A stretch of 64,000 nucleotides of DNA from Apostichopus japonicus. Taxonomy: Eukaryota; Echinodermata; Holothuroidea; Aspidochirotida; Stichopodidae. Positions 1-26,300 of the stretch are shown here, piece by piece (the first letter of the stretch is position 1; every line of letters begins with the position of its first letter). A model generated the notes under the pieces. That model was not told where the DNA came from, did not search any database, and saw only the letters and a list, made by a program, of their open reading frames with translations. A program made the position numbers and the translations under genes. Location: assembly GCF_037975245.1 (NCBI RefSeq), contig NC_092568.1, forward strand, positions 10,811,501 to 10,875,500. The letters run 5' to 3'.

Positions 1-413
1 GAAAGTATGTAATTAGTATGCATATATTCATTAGTACTGTTCTCTTTTGACCTGTGGTGGGGGGGGGGGGAAGCTTAGTCTGGAACTTGTGAAATTTTGA
101 AAGCCAGCGATGCATCTAAATCCACTGGGGAAATATTCGTTAGTGGCCCGGGGCTGTTAAAGTAACCGTTAGTACTATTGTGAACCAGACAACATGAATA
201 TATGCTAAAATGGAACAGGTGTGATATGTTTTATCTATCTTCAGCAATTGAGATGTGACATCTAGTTATTGCAAAGTTCTTAGCACATATAAAGAAGATA
301 TAGATAAAAATATGCAGCTGTATTAATAATTGGCACTATAGATTATCTGCTGTATATCTTTCATTGAAAAATGCAATTGATCTTGGTTTTTTCCTTCTTT
401 TTCTTTCGATCAG
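1..413. other. SLC35F6 intron, no feature
   Basis: Presumed intron upstream of the first visible SLC35F6 exon. AT-rich with a 12-nt G run near position 60. I see no exon or RNA gene here. Confidence 0.5.
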
Positions 414-13536
<13,123 letters not shown>

Positions 13537-13964
13537 CAGTTTTATACCAAATGTGCTCCTAAATTAATTCAAAGAAATTTTTGGCTGTGAACAGTTGGCA
13601 GACATACAACAAAAACGATGATCAAGACCTTTTTTTTTTTAGTTTGATGAAAGAGACAAATTTCAAATCATCTGTCTGGTTTTATGTTAATTATTCTAGA
13701 GTTTAACTTTGTTGGTAGATCAGCGGTCCATATAATAATAATAATAATATTAATCAGCAGATATTTTTACGATGCTGAAGCAACTTCCAAAGTAGGAGCA
13801 ACCCGCCAAGGGCATATGGATTACAACTAACACGCCGGGTGGCTTCCAATTCAACATTTTAACTTAAATATTCAAACTCAAATATGGAACCTTTTCAATT
13901 TAGAAAGTCATTTCAGATGGGAAAACTGTAGATTGCTCTTTGATGCAAAACCCTCCTTATTATG

Positions 13965-14060
13965 ACCCGGCCGGGTATCGAACCCGGAACCTCCCGATTG
14001 CTAAGCCTCATTGCTCCAAATGCCACCGCCTTTATCCACTCTGCTGCAGCACCAGTAGGT
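13965..14060 (-). mobile_element. tRNA-derived SINE head (class II tRNA-like)
   Basis: The minus strand shows an A-box-like AGCAGAGTGGATAAAGGCG, a long variable-arm region, and a B-box GGGTTCGATACCC flanked by the pairing arms CCGG/CCGG. It resembles a Ser/Leu-type tRNA but the anticodon stem does not pair cleanly, so I call it a SINE head or pseudogene. Confidence 0.5.
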
Positions 14061-14070
14061 GCTGCAGCAG
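14041..14070. repeat. Perfect 13-bp hairpin
   Basis: CTGCTGCAGCACC, a 4-nt loop AGTA, then GGTGCTGCAGCAG: a perfect inverted repeat. It overlaps the 5' end of the tRNA-like element on the minus strand, in the probable SLC35F6 3' UTR. Confidence 0.9.
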
Positions 14071-14419
14071 GTGGCCAGCAGCAGTGTTCCCTTTAAACTG
14101 TGTGCCCACACACTCACGTGGCACCAGCACACAAAGAAAGATAAAAATTTGCTTATTAGCCTGACACTGCAAACCATTTATGATGATTATTTTTTTTTTT
14201 GTGTTCTGGTCTGTACTGCAGCTACAAGTATATATGTGATTGTGAGAGTGTAAGGTACTGTATTGTTGTGAAGCTGTTAGGCCAGCCATCAAGAATGTGG
14301 AACTATGATTGCTCTGAGAGAGAACATTCAAGAAGGGCCATCCCAGTTAAAGCTAGATCAAATTGGTCTCTTCGATGTTAGAAGAAAGAAAAATTAAAGG
14401 TTTACAGTCTTGTTTGAGG

Positions 14420-14600
14420 CCAAGGCCCGCCCCCTCATACGACTTTACAACTCACCCCTGGTCATTGGTCACACCCACAAAATCAAGGTGTGCACAATTC
14501 AATCAATCCCTCCTGGGGTACCACAGTGCATCACATCTATGTGTCCCCTATGGTGTACCCATAGCGTGCAGCCAAACTTTGCAGGTTTGCTCATACTTGT
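14420..14600 (-). mobile_element. SINE, 3' half, minus strand
   Basis: The reverse complement matches the body of the SINE at 49903-50295 (shared blocks include GCACTGTGGT, CCCCAGGAG and GATTGATT, then ACCAATGACCA). The tRNA-related head is missing, as in a 5'-truncated copy. Confidence 0.65.
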
Positions 14601-16875
14601 GAAGTTTGGGCGCACATATTTTGACTGGAAAAGAGGTAGTAAGGCTTGTTGTTTTGTGCACGTTAAGGCTTTCATAAATCATGGTCACACTAAGAAATCC
14701 CCCTCCCCCTCCCACCCCCCTCCTCTTAATTAACCAAACTACTTGTTCATACACTATTGCAGTGTTGATTAAAAATACATTTTTTTTTTTACATTCCAAG
14801 TAGATATTCATTCATTTTATATTAATTTTCAAATAGGGTAACTTTAGAACTCAATTTTTTTTAATTGGCAATCAATCTGATTCCAATTAGTCCGTATACA
14901 ATTAAAGCTACTGTAGCACAATGCATTCAAATTTTAGTCCTTGCCATGTTTAAATGTTCGGGAATCATATTTTGTAGGATTTATGCAATTAACCTTGCAG
15001 TTTGTTTATTTTCATTTATTTTTATTCCATTTCAATATAAACTTTTGAAAATTTCCTTAAAGAAAATAAAGATTAATACTGTGTAAGGCTGTTTCTCTCG
15101 AGGCTGACAATTATCAACTAAAATTTCAAGATTTTTGAAAATTTTCTTCCCTTCATTTTTAATCAATATCAGGGCAGTAAAAATGGCAGGTAAATCTGTG
15201 TGGTTGTTTTAATATCTGAGTTATAAGTTATAATAAATTTTAACAATTTACTGCCCAGTTTTAACTTCATCATACCATCGATCTGTTTTACTGCCTTGTA
15301 ATCTACAACAAAGCCTTTCTTTTTGTGGATTTATGAATGTTATGAAATAGATTTTTGTAAAGTTATGTAGAATATGTCCATTTATTACACTTTTTTTTAA
15401 TCACTGTTGGCAAGAATTATTAGGTCTTTCACATTATTATGATATTATTTTTGGCTTTGCTTGTTTCTTCATCAATTGTGCTTGTAATTTTATTAGTTTT
15501 TTTCATTTTTTTCTTTTAATTGACTTTCTCCTCCTTTGCAATCGTGAATTCTTGGGGCTGTTATTTTATACTTTTGCGCAATAATTTTTATTTTTTGTAT
15601 TTTTTGTTTGAAGGTTAAACAAAGTAATGATTTCTATGACTCGAAAAAGATAATATCGCAATTTGTCCACATTCATCCACGATACGTCTTAAAATAGTGC
15701 GATTAACCAGCCTGGGTTTGACTCAAACACGATACCGAAATTGAGGCTCCTAAACCTAATTTTTGCACAGGAAGAAAAATATGTTTATGAGTTTGGAAAC
15801 AAAAAGGAAAATTATACCAAACAAATATTCCCACTTCTGCGTCGGGTTTAATAAGCAAAAATGGGAATCTTCTGCGTTTTACCTGAGGGCGCTGTCATAT
15901 TGGCCTCTGTTTTTTGCATCTTCAGTGAATCATTTGTGAAGTTTTTGCAACCTAGTTCCAAACATGACCAGCGTTAATGATTTTCAATTTATTCATCATA
16001 ATATTTCATTAAGATGAGAACCATCTTTTGTAACATCTAAGGTCAAACTTCAGTGTTTTATCTACTGTAGTATACACACCAGGCCTTGTTTTTATTTTAC
16101 TTTGTACATTTGTAAATTGGAACAATGAAACGGTGAATGGACCACAACCTTTTTGCAAGGTACTGTGGCTTGTGACTGCAGGGCCCCTCCTCCACCCCCT
16201 CCCCCAAGAAGAAACTGTTAGATAGGGGTAAGCTAGGCTGGATACCTGGGGTGGTAACAAGTAAATCAAGGTTTGTCATCGTTAAGTCACACTAGTTAGA
16301 ATCTTGTTCTAGTGCAAACTTTCTTTGCTTATTTCAAAAATATTAACAAACTATTTTGGTATTCTTAGTTCTGGTAGATGAGAGACATTTTTCCACTTGG
16401 TTTAATATTGGAAGTGGAAACATCACTATTTTTTATGCATAATTAATCATTGTTGTAATAGCATTTAATATTCCGATATAGATATGGATCTTTATGACGC
16501 TGGAAATCTTTTTCGTCGGAAAATGAAGACTTTGAGATTGATCGTAAATACCGATCGTTGATCGATATTACCTTTGAATATTCAAATCATGATGAACGAG
16601 ACGTCTTGATTAAAAATGCCAAATTGAGATTTTTTTTTATACATCTAAAATACTCCTTTACGGTAATCAGTTGGATGAAAGCAATAAGTATAAAAATTCT
16701 GGAAATTAATAGATGATACTGTACAAGAAACGGTGTTCTTGCTTATTATTTATTCATCGAATGACCTAGCCAACTTGAAAGTAATGGGTCAGAGATGTTA
16801 CCGGCTTTTGAAGCTCTTCCCAAGTTATGGCCACATCGCAGAAGTGAGCTGAAACTTGTGCCAGAACTCTGGTCT

Positions 16876-17396
16876 ATGATATATTCTGTATGATTCCCCC
16901 CCCACCCTCTACCATCTCCACAACAAACTAAACCAGTCTATCAACTCATCCCTCTCCTTACCCTTGCCTGTGATATATTCTGTACTATGGACCCCCCCAC
17001 CCCCCTCTACCATCTCCACAACAAACTAAACCAGTCTACCAATTCATCCCTCTCCTTACCCTTGCCTGGTCTGTGATATATTCTGTATTAGTAACCCCCT
17101 CCCCCCCCCCCCCCCCCGCAACCACCACCTCCACAACAAGCTAAACCAGTCTATTCATCCCTCTCCAATTCATCCCTCTCCTTACCCTTGCCTGGTCTGT
17201 GATATATTCTGTATAGGTAACCCCTCCTCCCACCCCCACCATCTCCACAACAATCTTAACCAGTCTTCTCATCCCTCTCCTTACCCTTGCCTGGTCTATG
17301 ATATATTCTGTATAGGTTACCCCTTCCCTCCCCCCACCATCTCCACAACAAACTACACCAGTCTATTCATCCCTCTTCTTACCCTTGCCTGTATAA
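16876..17396. repeat. Degenerate minisatellite, unit about 95-127 bp, 5 copies
   Basis: Each unit starts TGATATATTCTGTA, runs through a C-rich tract of variable length, then ACCATCTCCACAACAA and TCATCCCTCTCCTTACCC. Length differences between units mainly come from the poly-C tract and a short internal duplication near 17155. Confidence 0.85.
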
Positions 17397-18375
17397 TCTG
17401 CTTCTTTGCTCAATACCTACGTCTCTCACTTTGTTCTCACTATACCACAGAGGCAATGAATTATGAATATGCATAGATACCAACAAATTCAATAAAACAT
17501 TACTGTAAGTAAAACATTAGACTTTCATCCGATTGTATTCAATTCAATTGAATATGAAGCTTTTCTTTTACTCTTAAAAATTTTGATAAATGGATTATTC
17601 ATTTAAAGTAGAATTATCCTCTCTGTTTAATTTTACCAAATTCTTGACTTCCTAGATAGGAAGAAAATAATTGCCACAAGACCATTATTACATAATTAGA
17701 AAATTTCTTTGAAAACAATTTTGTAAATAATGATATAAATAACTGGTCTTAATACTCCTCTCTCAAAGGAGTGATGTACCACCCATATAAGTTACAATTA
17801 ACTCGAGGCAAGTATACTGGTCTTTTAAAGATTCCACCAGGAGAGAGATATTGAAATCTCTATAGTTATATATTTATTTCTGAATCTCATTGGGTCAAGC
17901 TCCATCTTCTTCAAGGCTTGCTTCATTGCTGCAATGTTAATTCATTATCAAAATTAATTACTAAATATTTATTTTCACTAGTTTTACAAGGGCAGTATAT
18001 ATATATATTTCATATGTAACTATAAGTTCCTGCCCATTTAGTTCTTATTTTATTTAACAAATATCTGACTATCATATTTAAATTTGCAACAGTAGTAATA
18101 GTAGTCGAATAGAGTAAAGCATTTCAACTTGGCAATTCCTATACTGTATATGTGACATCACAATTCATTGAGAGCAATGGAGGGTTTCCAAAGCTACAGT
18201 ATAATCAATATTATCAATAACTCAATCTCAAGAATGGAACAAGCAGTGTGTGAAGATTGCATTTGGACCAATAAGTTTCTTTAAAAGGTCTAGCAGTTAT
18301 TCAATCAAAATGTTTAGCATGCTTAAAATTGCTGTAAGGTTTTCAAAAGTACTTTTCATGGAAGTTCCGATTTAC

Positions 18376-18392
18376 GGGGGGGGGGGGGGGGG
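18376..18392. repeat. Poly-G run
   Basis: About 17 consecutive G. Many such G or C runs (8-18 nt) occur in the window and may include assembly length errors. Confidence 0.9.
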
Positions 18393-18900
18393 CAATTCTG
18401 ATGACCTTTGACACTACATATGCTTGTTGAAATAACTTAAATCATAGCTGCCCATCTAGCTGACTTTCTAGCATATTGTGGGGGCAATACAGATGACCTT
18501 TGACATTCTTTTATGTTTATATTCTTTTTTTGAGCTTGTGATTCAATCACCAGTCAGTGTAACACATTGAGCTGGAACATATTTGAAAAATATTCTCCAA
18601 AATGTTTCTTTCATTATTGCTCTTTGGCACTGTGGCATAAAACAGAATTATTTGTCTGTTTTGCAGGAAATGATATACCAAGGTCGTTTCCTTCTCTGTT
18701 ACTGTACATACCTCACACCCCAAAGAGCAAGCCCTGCTAAAACACACATTATGGTTGTTTTCGGGTTTAACTATTTACCAAGAGCTAACACAGAAAATCA
18801 ACCTTCACCTCATATTAATGCCTCTGCTATTAACTTAACATAGATTGCAGTTTCTTTAAAAGCAGTGGAGCAAAACGCTTAAACAAAATTACTCTAGTTC

Positions 18901-19135
18901 GTCTGCATATCGTCCTTGAGGGTGAATGTCAAACAGATATTAGAAGGAACAGACACTAGTATGTGTCTGCATATCGTCCTTGAGGGTACATACTATACAT
19001 ATATTAGGAGGAACAGACACTAGTATGTGTCTGCATATTATCCTTGAGGGTACATACTATACATATATTAGGAGGAACAGACACTAGTATGTGTCTGCAT
19101 ATCTTTCTCACGCGTACATGCCAAACAGATATGAG
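18901..19135. repeat. 64-bp tandem repeat, about 3.6 copies
   Basis: Copies start at 18901, 18965, 19029 and 19093, exactly 64 nt apart. Units share GTCTGCATAT and GGAACAGACACTAGTATGT; the last copy is partial and diverged. Confidence 0.92.
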
Positions 19136-21914
19136 TAACAGACATGATGTCAAATCCTGTGGCGTATCGAATCCCTCACAGTATTTTCTGTTCGGCACAA
19201 TACCTGTTCCTATTATACTGTTCCCATGTGTGTGACTCAATTTACAATGGTGGTCTCGCTTGATGGCACATGGATACAAATTACTGGAGACCAGGGAGGG
19301 TGGGAAATGGATGGGGGGGGGGGAGAAGGACCTCTTTGCAAAAATAAAGTTTGTTTTCCAAAATTGTTTACACATAAACTGTAAAGATGGTATCCTGTGA
19401 TACCGCAAGATAACGTGAACTGCAACGAAGCCCTTACATAAAAGGATGAATTTGAATACTGGGAAGTTTCAATCCATCAAAGATAGAATCTACTTAAAGA
19501 TTTATCTGATTGACAGAAGACTGTCTTAAAATCACCCTCGATACATCCCCTACACCTTCCTATACCCCCACCTTTCTACCCACCAGGAGAAGAAGAAATC
19601 AGAATGGTTCAGCAGAAAAACACCAAACAGAAAACACAACGGAAGACTAAAATAAATAAATCATGTTTTTATCAGGTTAAAGTAATCCACTAAGCCATTT
19701 ATGAGATTACTTGGTGAACATAAATTATACTGATGCTCTCAACTTTCCAACCTATCTTCACCCCCCCCTTCCCCCTCCACGTATAAAAAAAATTCACAAA
19801 ACGAAACCAAAATAACACAAAAAGTACAAAAATGACACTTATCATTTTTAACGGCAATGTAAGTTACTTTTCATTCTGCATAATTGGAATTTACATATTT
19901 TTCAAATATAGACCAGAATATAAGAAACATGTTAACCCTCTAGTTACTCTGTATTAAAGCTTACTTTAGCCTCTGATGATGATGATGTCCATTCCAACGT
20001 GGATTGAGATCCCCTCTCGCCAACATCCTTACCCAGATTAAATGTAAATGCTGTGTTTTTGCAATTATTAAAAGTGTTTTCTGGTGACAAAGTGAAACTT
20101 ATATTTATTAGAATAATATTCCACACTGCTAGTTGAAACCCCTATCTCAATATCTTGCCTCTTACTTGAGATATGGTTGATTGCATTTAACCTATTGTGA
20201 CTGGCTTAAACCTTCAACTACTCCAAGAAGCTGAATTAAGGTAAGGAGGTCTGTGATAATTATCTGGGCAGATGCTCTTCAAAAGCTTTAATTAGGCTAT
20301 TTTCCATATTAATATACTTTTTGATTTATCCTTAAAACCTGTTACATTTGGAATGTTTGCTTAGCTGTCAAAGTTCCTTGTACTTAGAACTTCATCAAAT
20401 GTATCTCTTTTTTTGTTGGAGAAACACTCTTTTTCCTCTCTGGATAAAGGATTGACAAACAATAAAGAATAAAATATCTGAATTTGACAGATGCATTTAC
20501 ATATTCATATCACAACATGTGAAAAAATTCATATCTCAGCGATACAAAATGCTATGAGGATGCGGTCTTCGCCTAAAGATTCACAAAGTTGTCCGCAATT
20601 TTTGCTAAGCAATCAGCTTCAGCCACCAGAAAATCGTTTTAAATATATTGCAAAAATTTCTTCCTTCCTCAGTGATGTACACTATATTCCATGTACTTAG
20701 AAAAAAACAAAACTCATTAGACATCTCCAAACCCACCCCCAATTGTGGTAAAAACCCCAAACATTTGTCCTTCTAACTATAAAAATGGATACCTCTCACC
20801 AACATAGATTCTGGTTATCACTTTAATTGTAAGGACAATACACATAGCCCTGTCAATAGATCTAAAAAATATTGAGTCTATCCACAAAAAATTACTACTG
20901 GAGAATTGTATCAAGTTGACTCAGTATCCTCTCAAACAAAGACCAAATCGTTCTTCTTGATTACACCATTTTTTACCAACATCCTATCTGGCCTCACGAT
21001 GTATAATTTAGTATACCAAAATTGCAATTCAAAATACTGGTCAAAGATGTACATAGTGTTAAAGATGAAAGAGATAAATGCTGTTGACTACTCATGACCT
21101 TTGACCTCACTATGATACCCACAAGTTTGCACCCCTACCCCCAGAACAGGGTAGCAAATTTCTGAACTGATGACACCATATGGAAAAAAATCCCAAACAT
21201 TAGTCCTTGAACTGGGTAAAGAGAGGATACCTCACACACTCAAATTAGTTTTCTTCAGTTAAATTGTTAAACAGACAATATGCATCATCACCCTGTCAAT
21301 AGATCAAACAACACAGAAAGGAAAAAACTTATCCCAATTTTTTTTCCAATCTCAAAATGCTTAATAATTCAATTTATTAAATAATAAATTATATACATCT
21401 GTAAATATCAGTTGCACATCATTTCGGCTCAAGTTGATCATAGTTAATATAATGCACTCGTCTGTGAATTCATCTTTCACATCTTAACTATATATTTTGT
21501 ATGCTTCTTTTGACCTTACTATAAAATCATGACCAAAGCTTTTACAATCACCTTTTGATACATATTATCAAAATACTTCAAACATAACTTCACCTTACAT
21601 CCAAACTTAAAGTGATATTCTTGTGGCGTCTTTTTTGTTTATAGTGTGTGATATATAACCAGAATAAAAGTGCCGTATGTATGACATATTGAATCAAATT
21701 TTAAACAAGTAACATCTCGGGTCTGGTCCTTCATTGAATGACTTTAAGCCAAATATTAATCTTGATATATAACTTTTATGAATATTTTCTTATCTTTTCT
21801 TTCCCCCCTCCTTTTTTTGTTGTTATTTTGTTTAATTTCAAGCTGCCTTTTGCATTGAATTTTGCCACACACTGGTGGTAACATACTCCGGAGTTTCAGT
21901 AAAAAAAATTAAAG

Positions 21915-22260
21915 TCATTTTTAGTCGTTTGGTAGGTTATAGATAGAGGCTCCCAGCTTACATTGAGGGGGGTTATTCAATTTATGTGTGAATATTACCA
22001 ATCTTAATCAGTAAGGCACAAAGCTATGACTCAACCAAGCAATGTTCAAAAAGTTTAAGATAGACGCTCCCTGCTTACATTGAGGGGTTATTCAATTTAT
22101 GTGTCAATGTTACATATCTTGATCGGAGAGGCACAAAGCTATAACTCAATGCAAAATACGGTTTTCGATCGGGGCAGTGTGCGGCAGGTTCTAGTTAGAA
22201 GCTCCCTGCATACATTTACAAATCTTGATCCGAGAGGCAAATGACTACGACTCAAAAGCA
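21915..22260. repeat. Degenerate tandem repeat, about 120 bp, 3 copies
   Basis: Three diverged copies share GCTCCC(A/T)GC(T/A)TACAT, TTATTCAATTTATGTGT, an AATCTTGATC block and AGAGGCA. The third lacks part of the middle. Confidence 0.75.
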
Positions 22261-22746
22261 AAATATGGCTTTAAAGCACATCTTGGTATTAAAATGTGGC
22301 TGTAGGTACTAGGTGTATATTATGCAATTTATTCCCTACAATAGCTCCTGAGTGGTTTGAGAGGCCTTATACAAATCAATAGAAATAAAGTAAGACTTGT
22401 GTGATCTCTGTGTCAAGGGCAGTAAGTCATTTGTTGTAGTCTGCTGGTATTGGTTATTCACCACACTACACTCAATGGACACTGTGTTTCCATGGTGACA
22501 GGACTGGGTAACAATAAATGGATTGATATGTGTTCACAATGATCTACACACAGAGTAATACCCAAATGCAATCATTTGTCTTTGACCTCATAAGGACATT
22601 TCCATAGGTTTTGCATATCTTTTAAGAATATTTTGTAGAAAAAAAAACGTTAAAGAGAGAAATGTAAACCAACTATAACTTCTTTTTTTTGGGGATAGGA
22701 GAAATAAAGTCTGACTTAGTCCATTTGCAAGGGAATTTACTACTCT

Positions 22747-22752
22747 TTTATT
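22747..22752 (-). promoter_or_regulatory. Candidate VPS54 poly(A) signal
   Basis: AATAAA on the minus strand, about 530 nt downstream of the VPS54 stop codon. Nearest canonical hexamer that I noticed; no transcript evidence. Confidence 0.3.
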
Positions 22753-23276
22753 ATATTTTGGCATGATATTCACAGAAATTCTCAAGATTTAATCAATACT
22801 AATGTACTCTGCATGAGTACAAAAACTATGCTACTTACTTATACAGGATATAAACTTGTGTGCTGATTGTGATGAAGCTGACAAAGGGTGATTTTTTACT
22901 TGAAATGGTCGAATGACATCAAACTGACAAACGAGGCACGGTTGAATCTCACTGGTAGGATGTCCAATGTTGTTAAAGAGTGTAAATTGAGCAACGACTT
23001 CATATATATACTTTCAAATTTTGGTCAGTTTTGTTGCAAGTCTCAGAAGGTTAGAATTAAATTTTTGTGACCAAAAAAAAAAACCCCACCGAGAAACAAG
23101 CTTCTGATAAATGATACTGTATGAGCAGATCTGACTTCCATTCTTCTTTTATAGACCAACACATACCTTTAGCATCAAGTCATTCTTTAACTCCCTGCAT
23201 TGTCCACTTCACCCAGCCATTCCTCCCCCCCCCCGCCCATTAACCCCCTTCTGTTCCCCCAATAGAGTCTTTACTG

Positions 23277-23376
23277 CTACCTCTTGTCCCATATATTCAG
23301 GGGACCTATACAGTCCTTCATACCGTCCAGACTGGTTATGTTCTCAAAGTAAAAATGTATATCTGAAGTCACCAAG
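23277..23376 (-). CDS. VPS54: VPS54 terminal exon 26
   Basis: LVTSDIHFYFENITSLDGMK then a tail ending NIWDKR and TAG (23279-23277). Human has LVTADVAFYTGNLQALKGLK and a tail ending IWEQKR; the residues between are diverged and include Gly-Pro. Confidence 0.93.
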
Positions 23377-26300
23377 CTGTGGGAAGAAGAGAGAGAGAGG
23401 AAAACACAGAAATGATGACGAAAACGTACACAAAACCTAATGATATTGTGCATAGGCATGTCAGTACATGGAGGCCATAGGGATTAAACGTAATGATATT
23501 GTGCATAGGCATGTCAGTACATGGAGGCCATAGGGATTAAACGTAATGATATTGTGCATAGGCATGTCAGTACATGGAGGCCATAGGGATTAAACGTAAT
23601 GATATTGTGCATAGGCATGTCAGTACATGGAGGCCATAGGGATTAAACGTAATGATATTGTGCATAGGCATGTCAGTACATGGAGGCCATAGGGACTAAA
23701 CGTAATGATATTGTGCATAGGCATGTCAGTACATGGAGGCCATAGGGATTAAACGTAATGATATTGTGCATAGGCATGTCAGTACATGGAGGCCATAGGG
23801 ATTAAACGTAATGATATTGTGCGTAGGTATTTCAGTACATGGAGGCCATAGGGATTAAACGTAATGATATTGTGCATAGGCATGTCAGTACATGGAGGCC
23901 ATAGGGATTAAACGTAATGATATTGTGCGTAGGTATTTCAGTACATGGAGGCCATAGGGATTAAACCTAATGATATTGTGCATAGGCATGTCAGTACATG
24001 GAGGCCATAGGGATTAAACGTAATGATATTGTGCGTAGGTATTTCAGTACATGGAGGCCATAGGGATTAAACCTAATGATATTGTGCATAGGCATGTCAG
24101 TACATGGAGGCCATAGGGATTAAACGTAATGATATTGTGCGTAGGCATGTCAGTACATGGAGGCCATAGGGATTAAAGGTAATGATATTGTGCGTAGACA
24201 TTTCAGTACAGGGAGGCCATAGGGATTAAACGTAATGATATTGTGCGTAGACATTTCAGTACATGGAGGCCATAGGGATTAAACGTAATGATATTGTGCG
24301 TAGGCATGTCAGTACATGGAGGCCATAGGGATTAAACGTAATGATATTTTGCGTAGGCATGTCAGTACATGGAGGCCATAGTCAACCCCTACTGCCATAT
24401 TCCCTCGGTTCTACAGGCAGTACATAAATCCATATAGCAGCTAGTATAATATTTTCGTCGCTACACATATATAAAGAATATTCCAGCCCAACAAGAAATC
24501 CGGTGAGGCATTTTGCAAGATATTATGTAGGGAACTGGAGCAACTATCTCACTCCCACCACCCTATCCCCCCCCCCCCAATTACTAATTAGCTCTACTCT
24601 GGATGCCAATAACATTTTCTTTCACTACCACTACCTTCAAATTAATAAGCAATTTTCGCTAGGCCGCCTGAGCTAGAAAAATGGACAAATTGTGTAAATT
24701 AAGGGCCAGCCTCTCCTGACCCTTCTTGGCGATACTGCTGAGGTTATACTGAAACTGTGACATATCTACAATCATTCCGAATAGAGAGATCCGTCCACTA
24801 AGAGCACAAAAATTGAGTTGCATCGATCCAGTGAACGATCATCTGGGAGTAATAAATGATTATATTTGCCCTGACCAATCTACTTTTGGCCCCGATAATG
24901 CAAAAACTATGCTACAAAGCATAAATGTTTCTCTCCTGTTAAAATTCTCGAGCCTTCTCGTTCCCAACTGACCTACACAACTTTGACCGTTTGAGTAAAA
25001 CAGTATACTTACTTCAAATGAGAATGAGGATGAAAATACAACAAGGTTAAAAAAAATATATATAGCAATGTATTAAAGAGAACTGTTGCTAGTCTGAGAA
25101 CTTTTGAAGAAAAAAAACAGGAAAGAAACTTTAATTAAATAATTAATTATATAAATTTACTCACCCCTGTTTAGGACCGCCATCATTGCACACGTTATGT
25201 TTAACGATCTGTTCTTTTAATCTCACTTTAAACGATTCATTTATCAGGACGAACAGATCCTGCAACGAGACGGAAACAGCATAGATGAATAATGACTTGA
25301 AACAGGCTTAGGTTTGATAGAACAAATGGCACAGGAATCCATAGTGGCACCACTAGGTAACTGTATATGACATTATATCATAACTGACTGGCAGATAACT
25401 TGGATAATGAGGGTGAGGTAACCAGTTTCTTACTTCTCGCTAATATCATCGTTTTGTAATCCACTTGACGACCTTCACCAATAGAGAAGATTTACAGGTA
25501 AAGGAAATCCTTGTAGTCCTGAATATGCATAAAATCAATGCGTGTGGGTTTGTGTTTGCGTGCACTTGTTGTATAGTCACACTGAGGACTTTTAAGTCCT
25601 CTGACATCCTTTGAAAAGAATCACCATGTCCTCAGAAGAATTCTATTGTCAAGGAATATTTAAGAAAAAAAAATACTGTCCTAAAATTCTGAATGTAAAA
25701 ATCACACTTGTGTGTGTATGTGTGTTGTTCTTGCTGATACTGTTGTTTATAGGTGTTTTTGTTGTTGTTGATAAAAGTGGTGGTGGTGATGGGGCCATGT
25801 TGGTGGGGCTGAGAGGAGGGGGTGCCGGTGGTCTTGTTGTTGTTATTATTTTTGTGTTTGCTTGGCATGCTTTATTGAAAAATTAATATAAGGCATGAAG
25901 TATACCCTTAAACCAAGGCTGTATTCCTGGAGCAACCGTGTCTAAACCGGTTTGTAACTAACATGCGTCCTCTAGCTACCAATATCAATCAAAATGGAGG
26001 TCTTAGTATCAGTTCATATCTCTTCTCTTCTTAATCCTCAGACTATATGTCAGCATAGATACATACTGACAGATCAACACAAGCAGTACAAACGGCTGGA
26101 TATCTCCAGTTCCCTGTTCTACACCTTAATATTCAACACACATACAGACATATACACTGAAGACCAACAAAAAGAAAGACACATCTCCCACTATCTGACC
26201 AAAGATTTCATTCTCTCTCAGTTCATCAATAACATTGATGGAGGAACATTAAGAGTCATTGTGACACGCATTTCTAGCAGATATCAGCTGACCAGTTTGG

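Larger units (their letters stand above)
13537..23276. other. Convergent intergenic region, SLC35F6 / VPS54
   Basis: Tail-to-tail spacer holding the 3' UTRs of both genes. Candidate poly(A) signals are AATAAA at 15065-15070 (+) and TTTATT at 22747-22752 (AATAAA on the minus strand, about 530 nt past the VPS54 stop); neither can be confirmed from sequence alone. Contains SINE fragments near 14.0-14.6 kb and minisatellites at 16.9-17.4, 18.9-19.1 and 21.9-22.3 kb. Open frames here are short and lack recognisable domains; I see no gene. Confidence 0.6.

Noticed and set aside
23437-24380. CRISPR-like repeat array
   Set aside because: Units are contiguous with no unique spacers and lie in an intron of a eukaryotic gene; it is a minisatellite.
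25611-25886. Hydrophobic Val/Gly-rich frame resembling a membrane peptide
   Set aside because: GT-rich low-complexity DNA in a VPS54 intron on the opposite strand.
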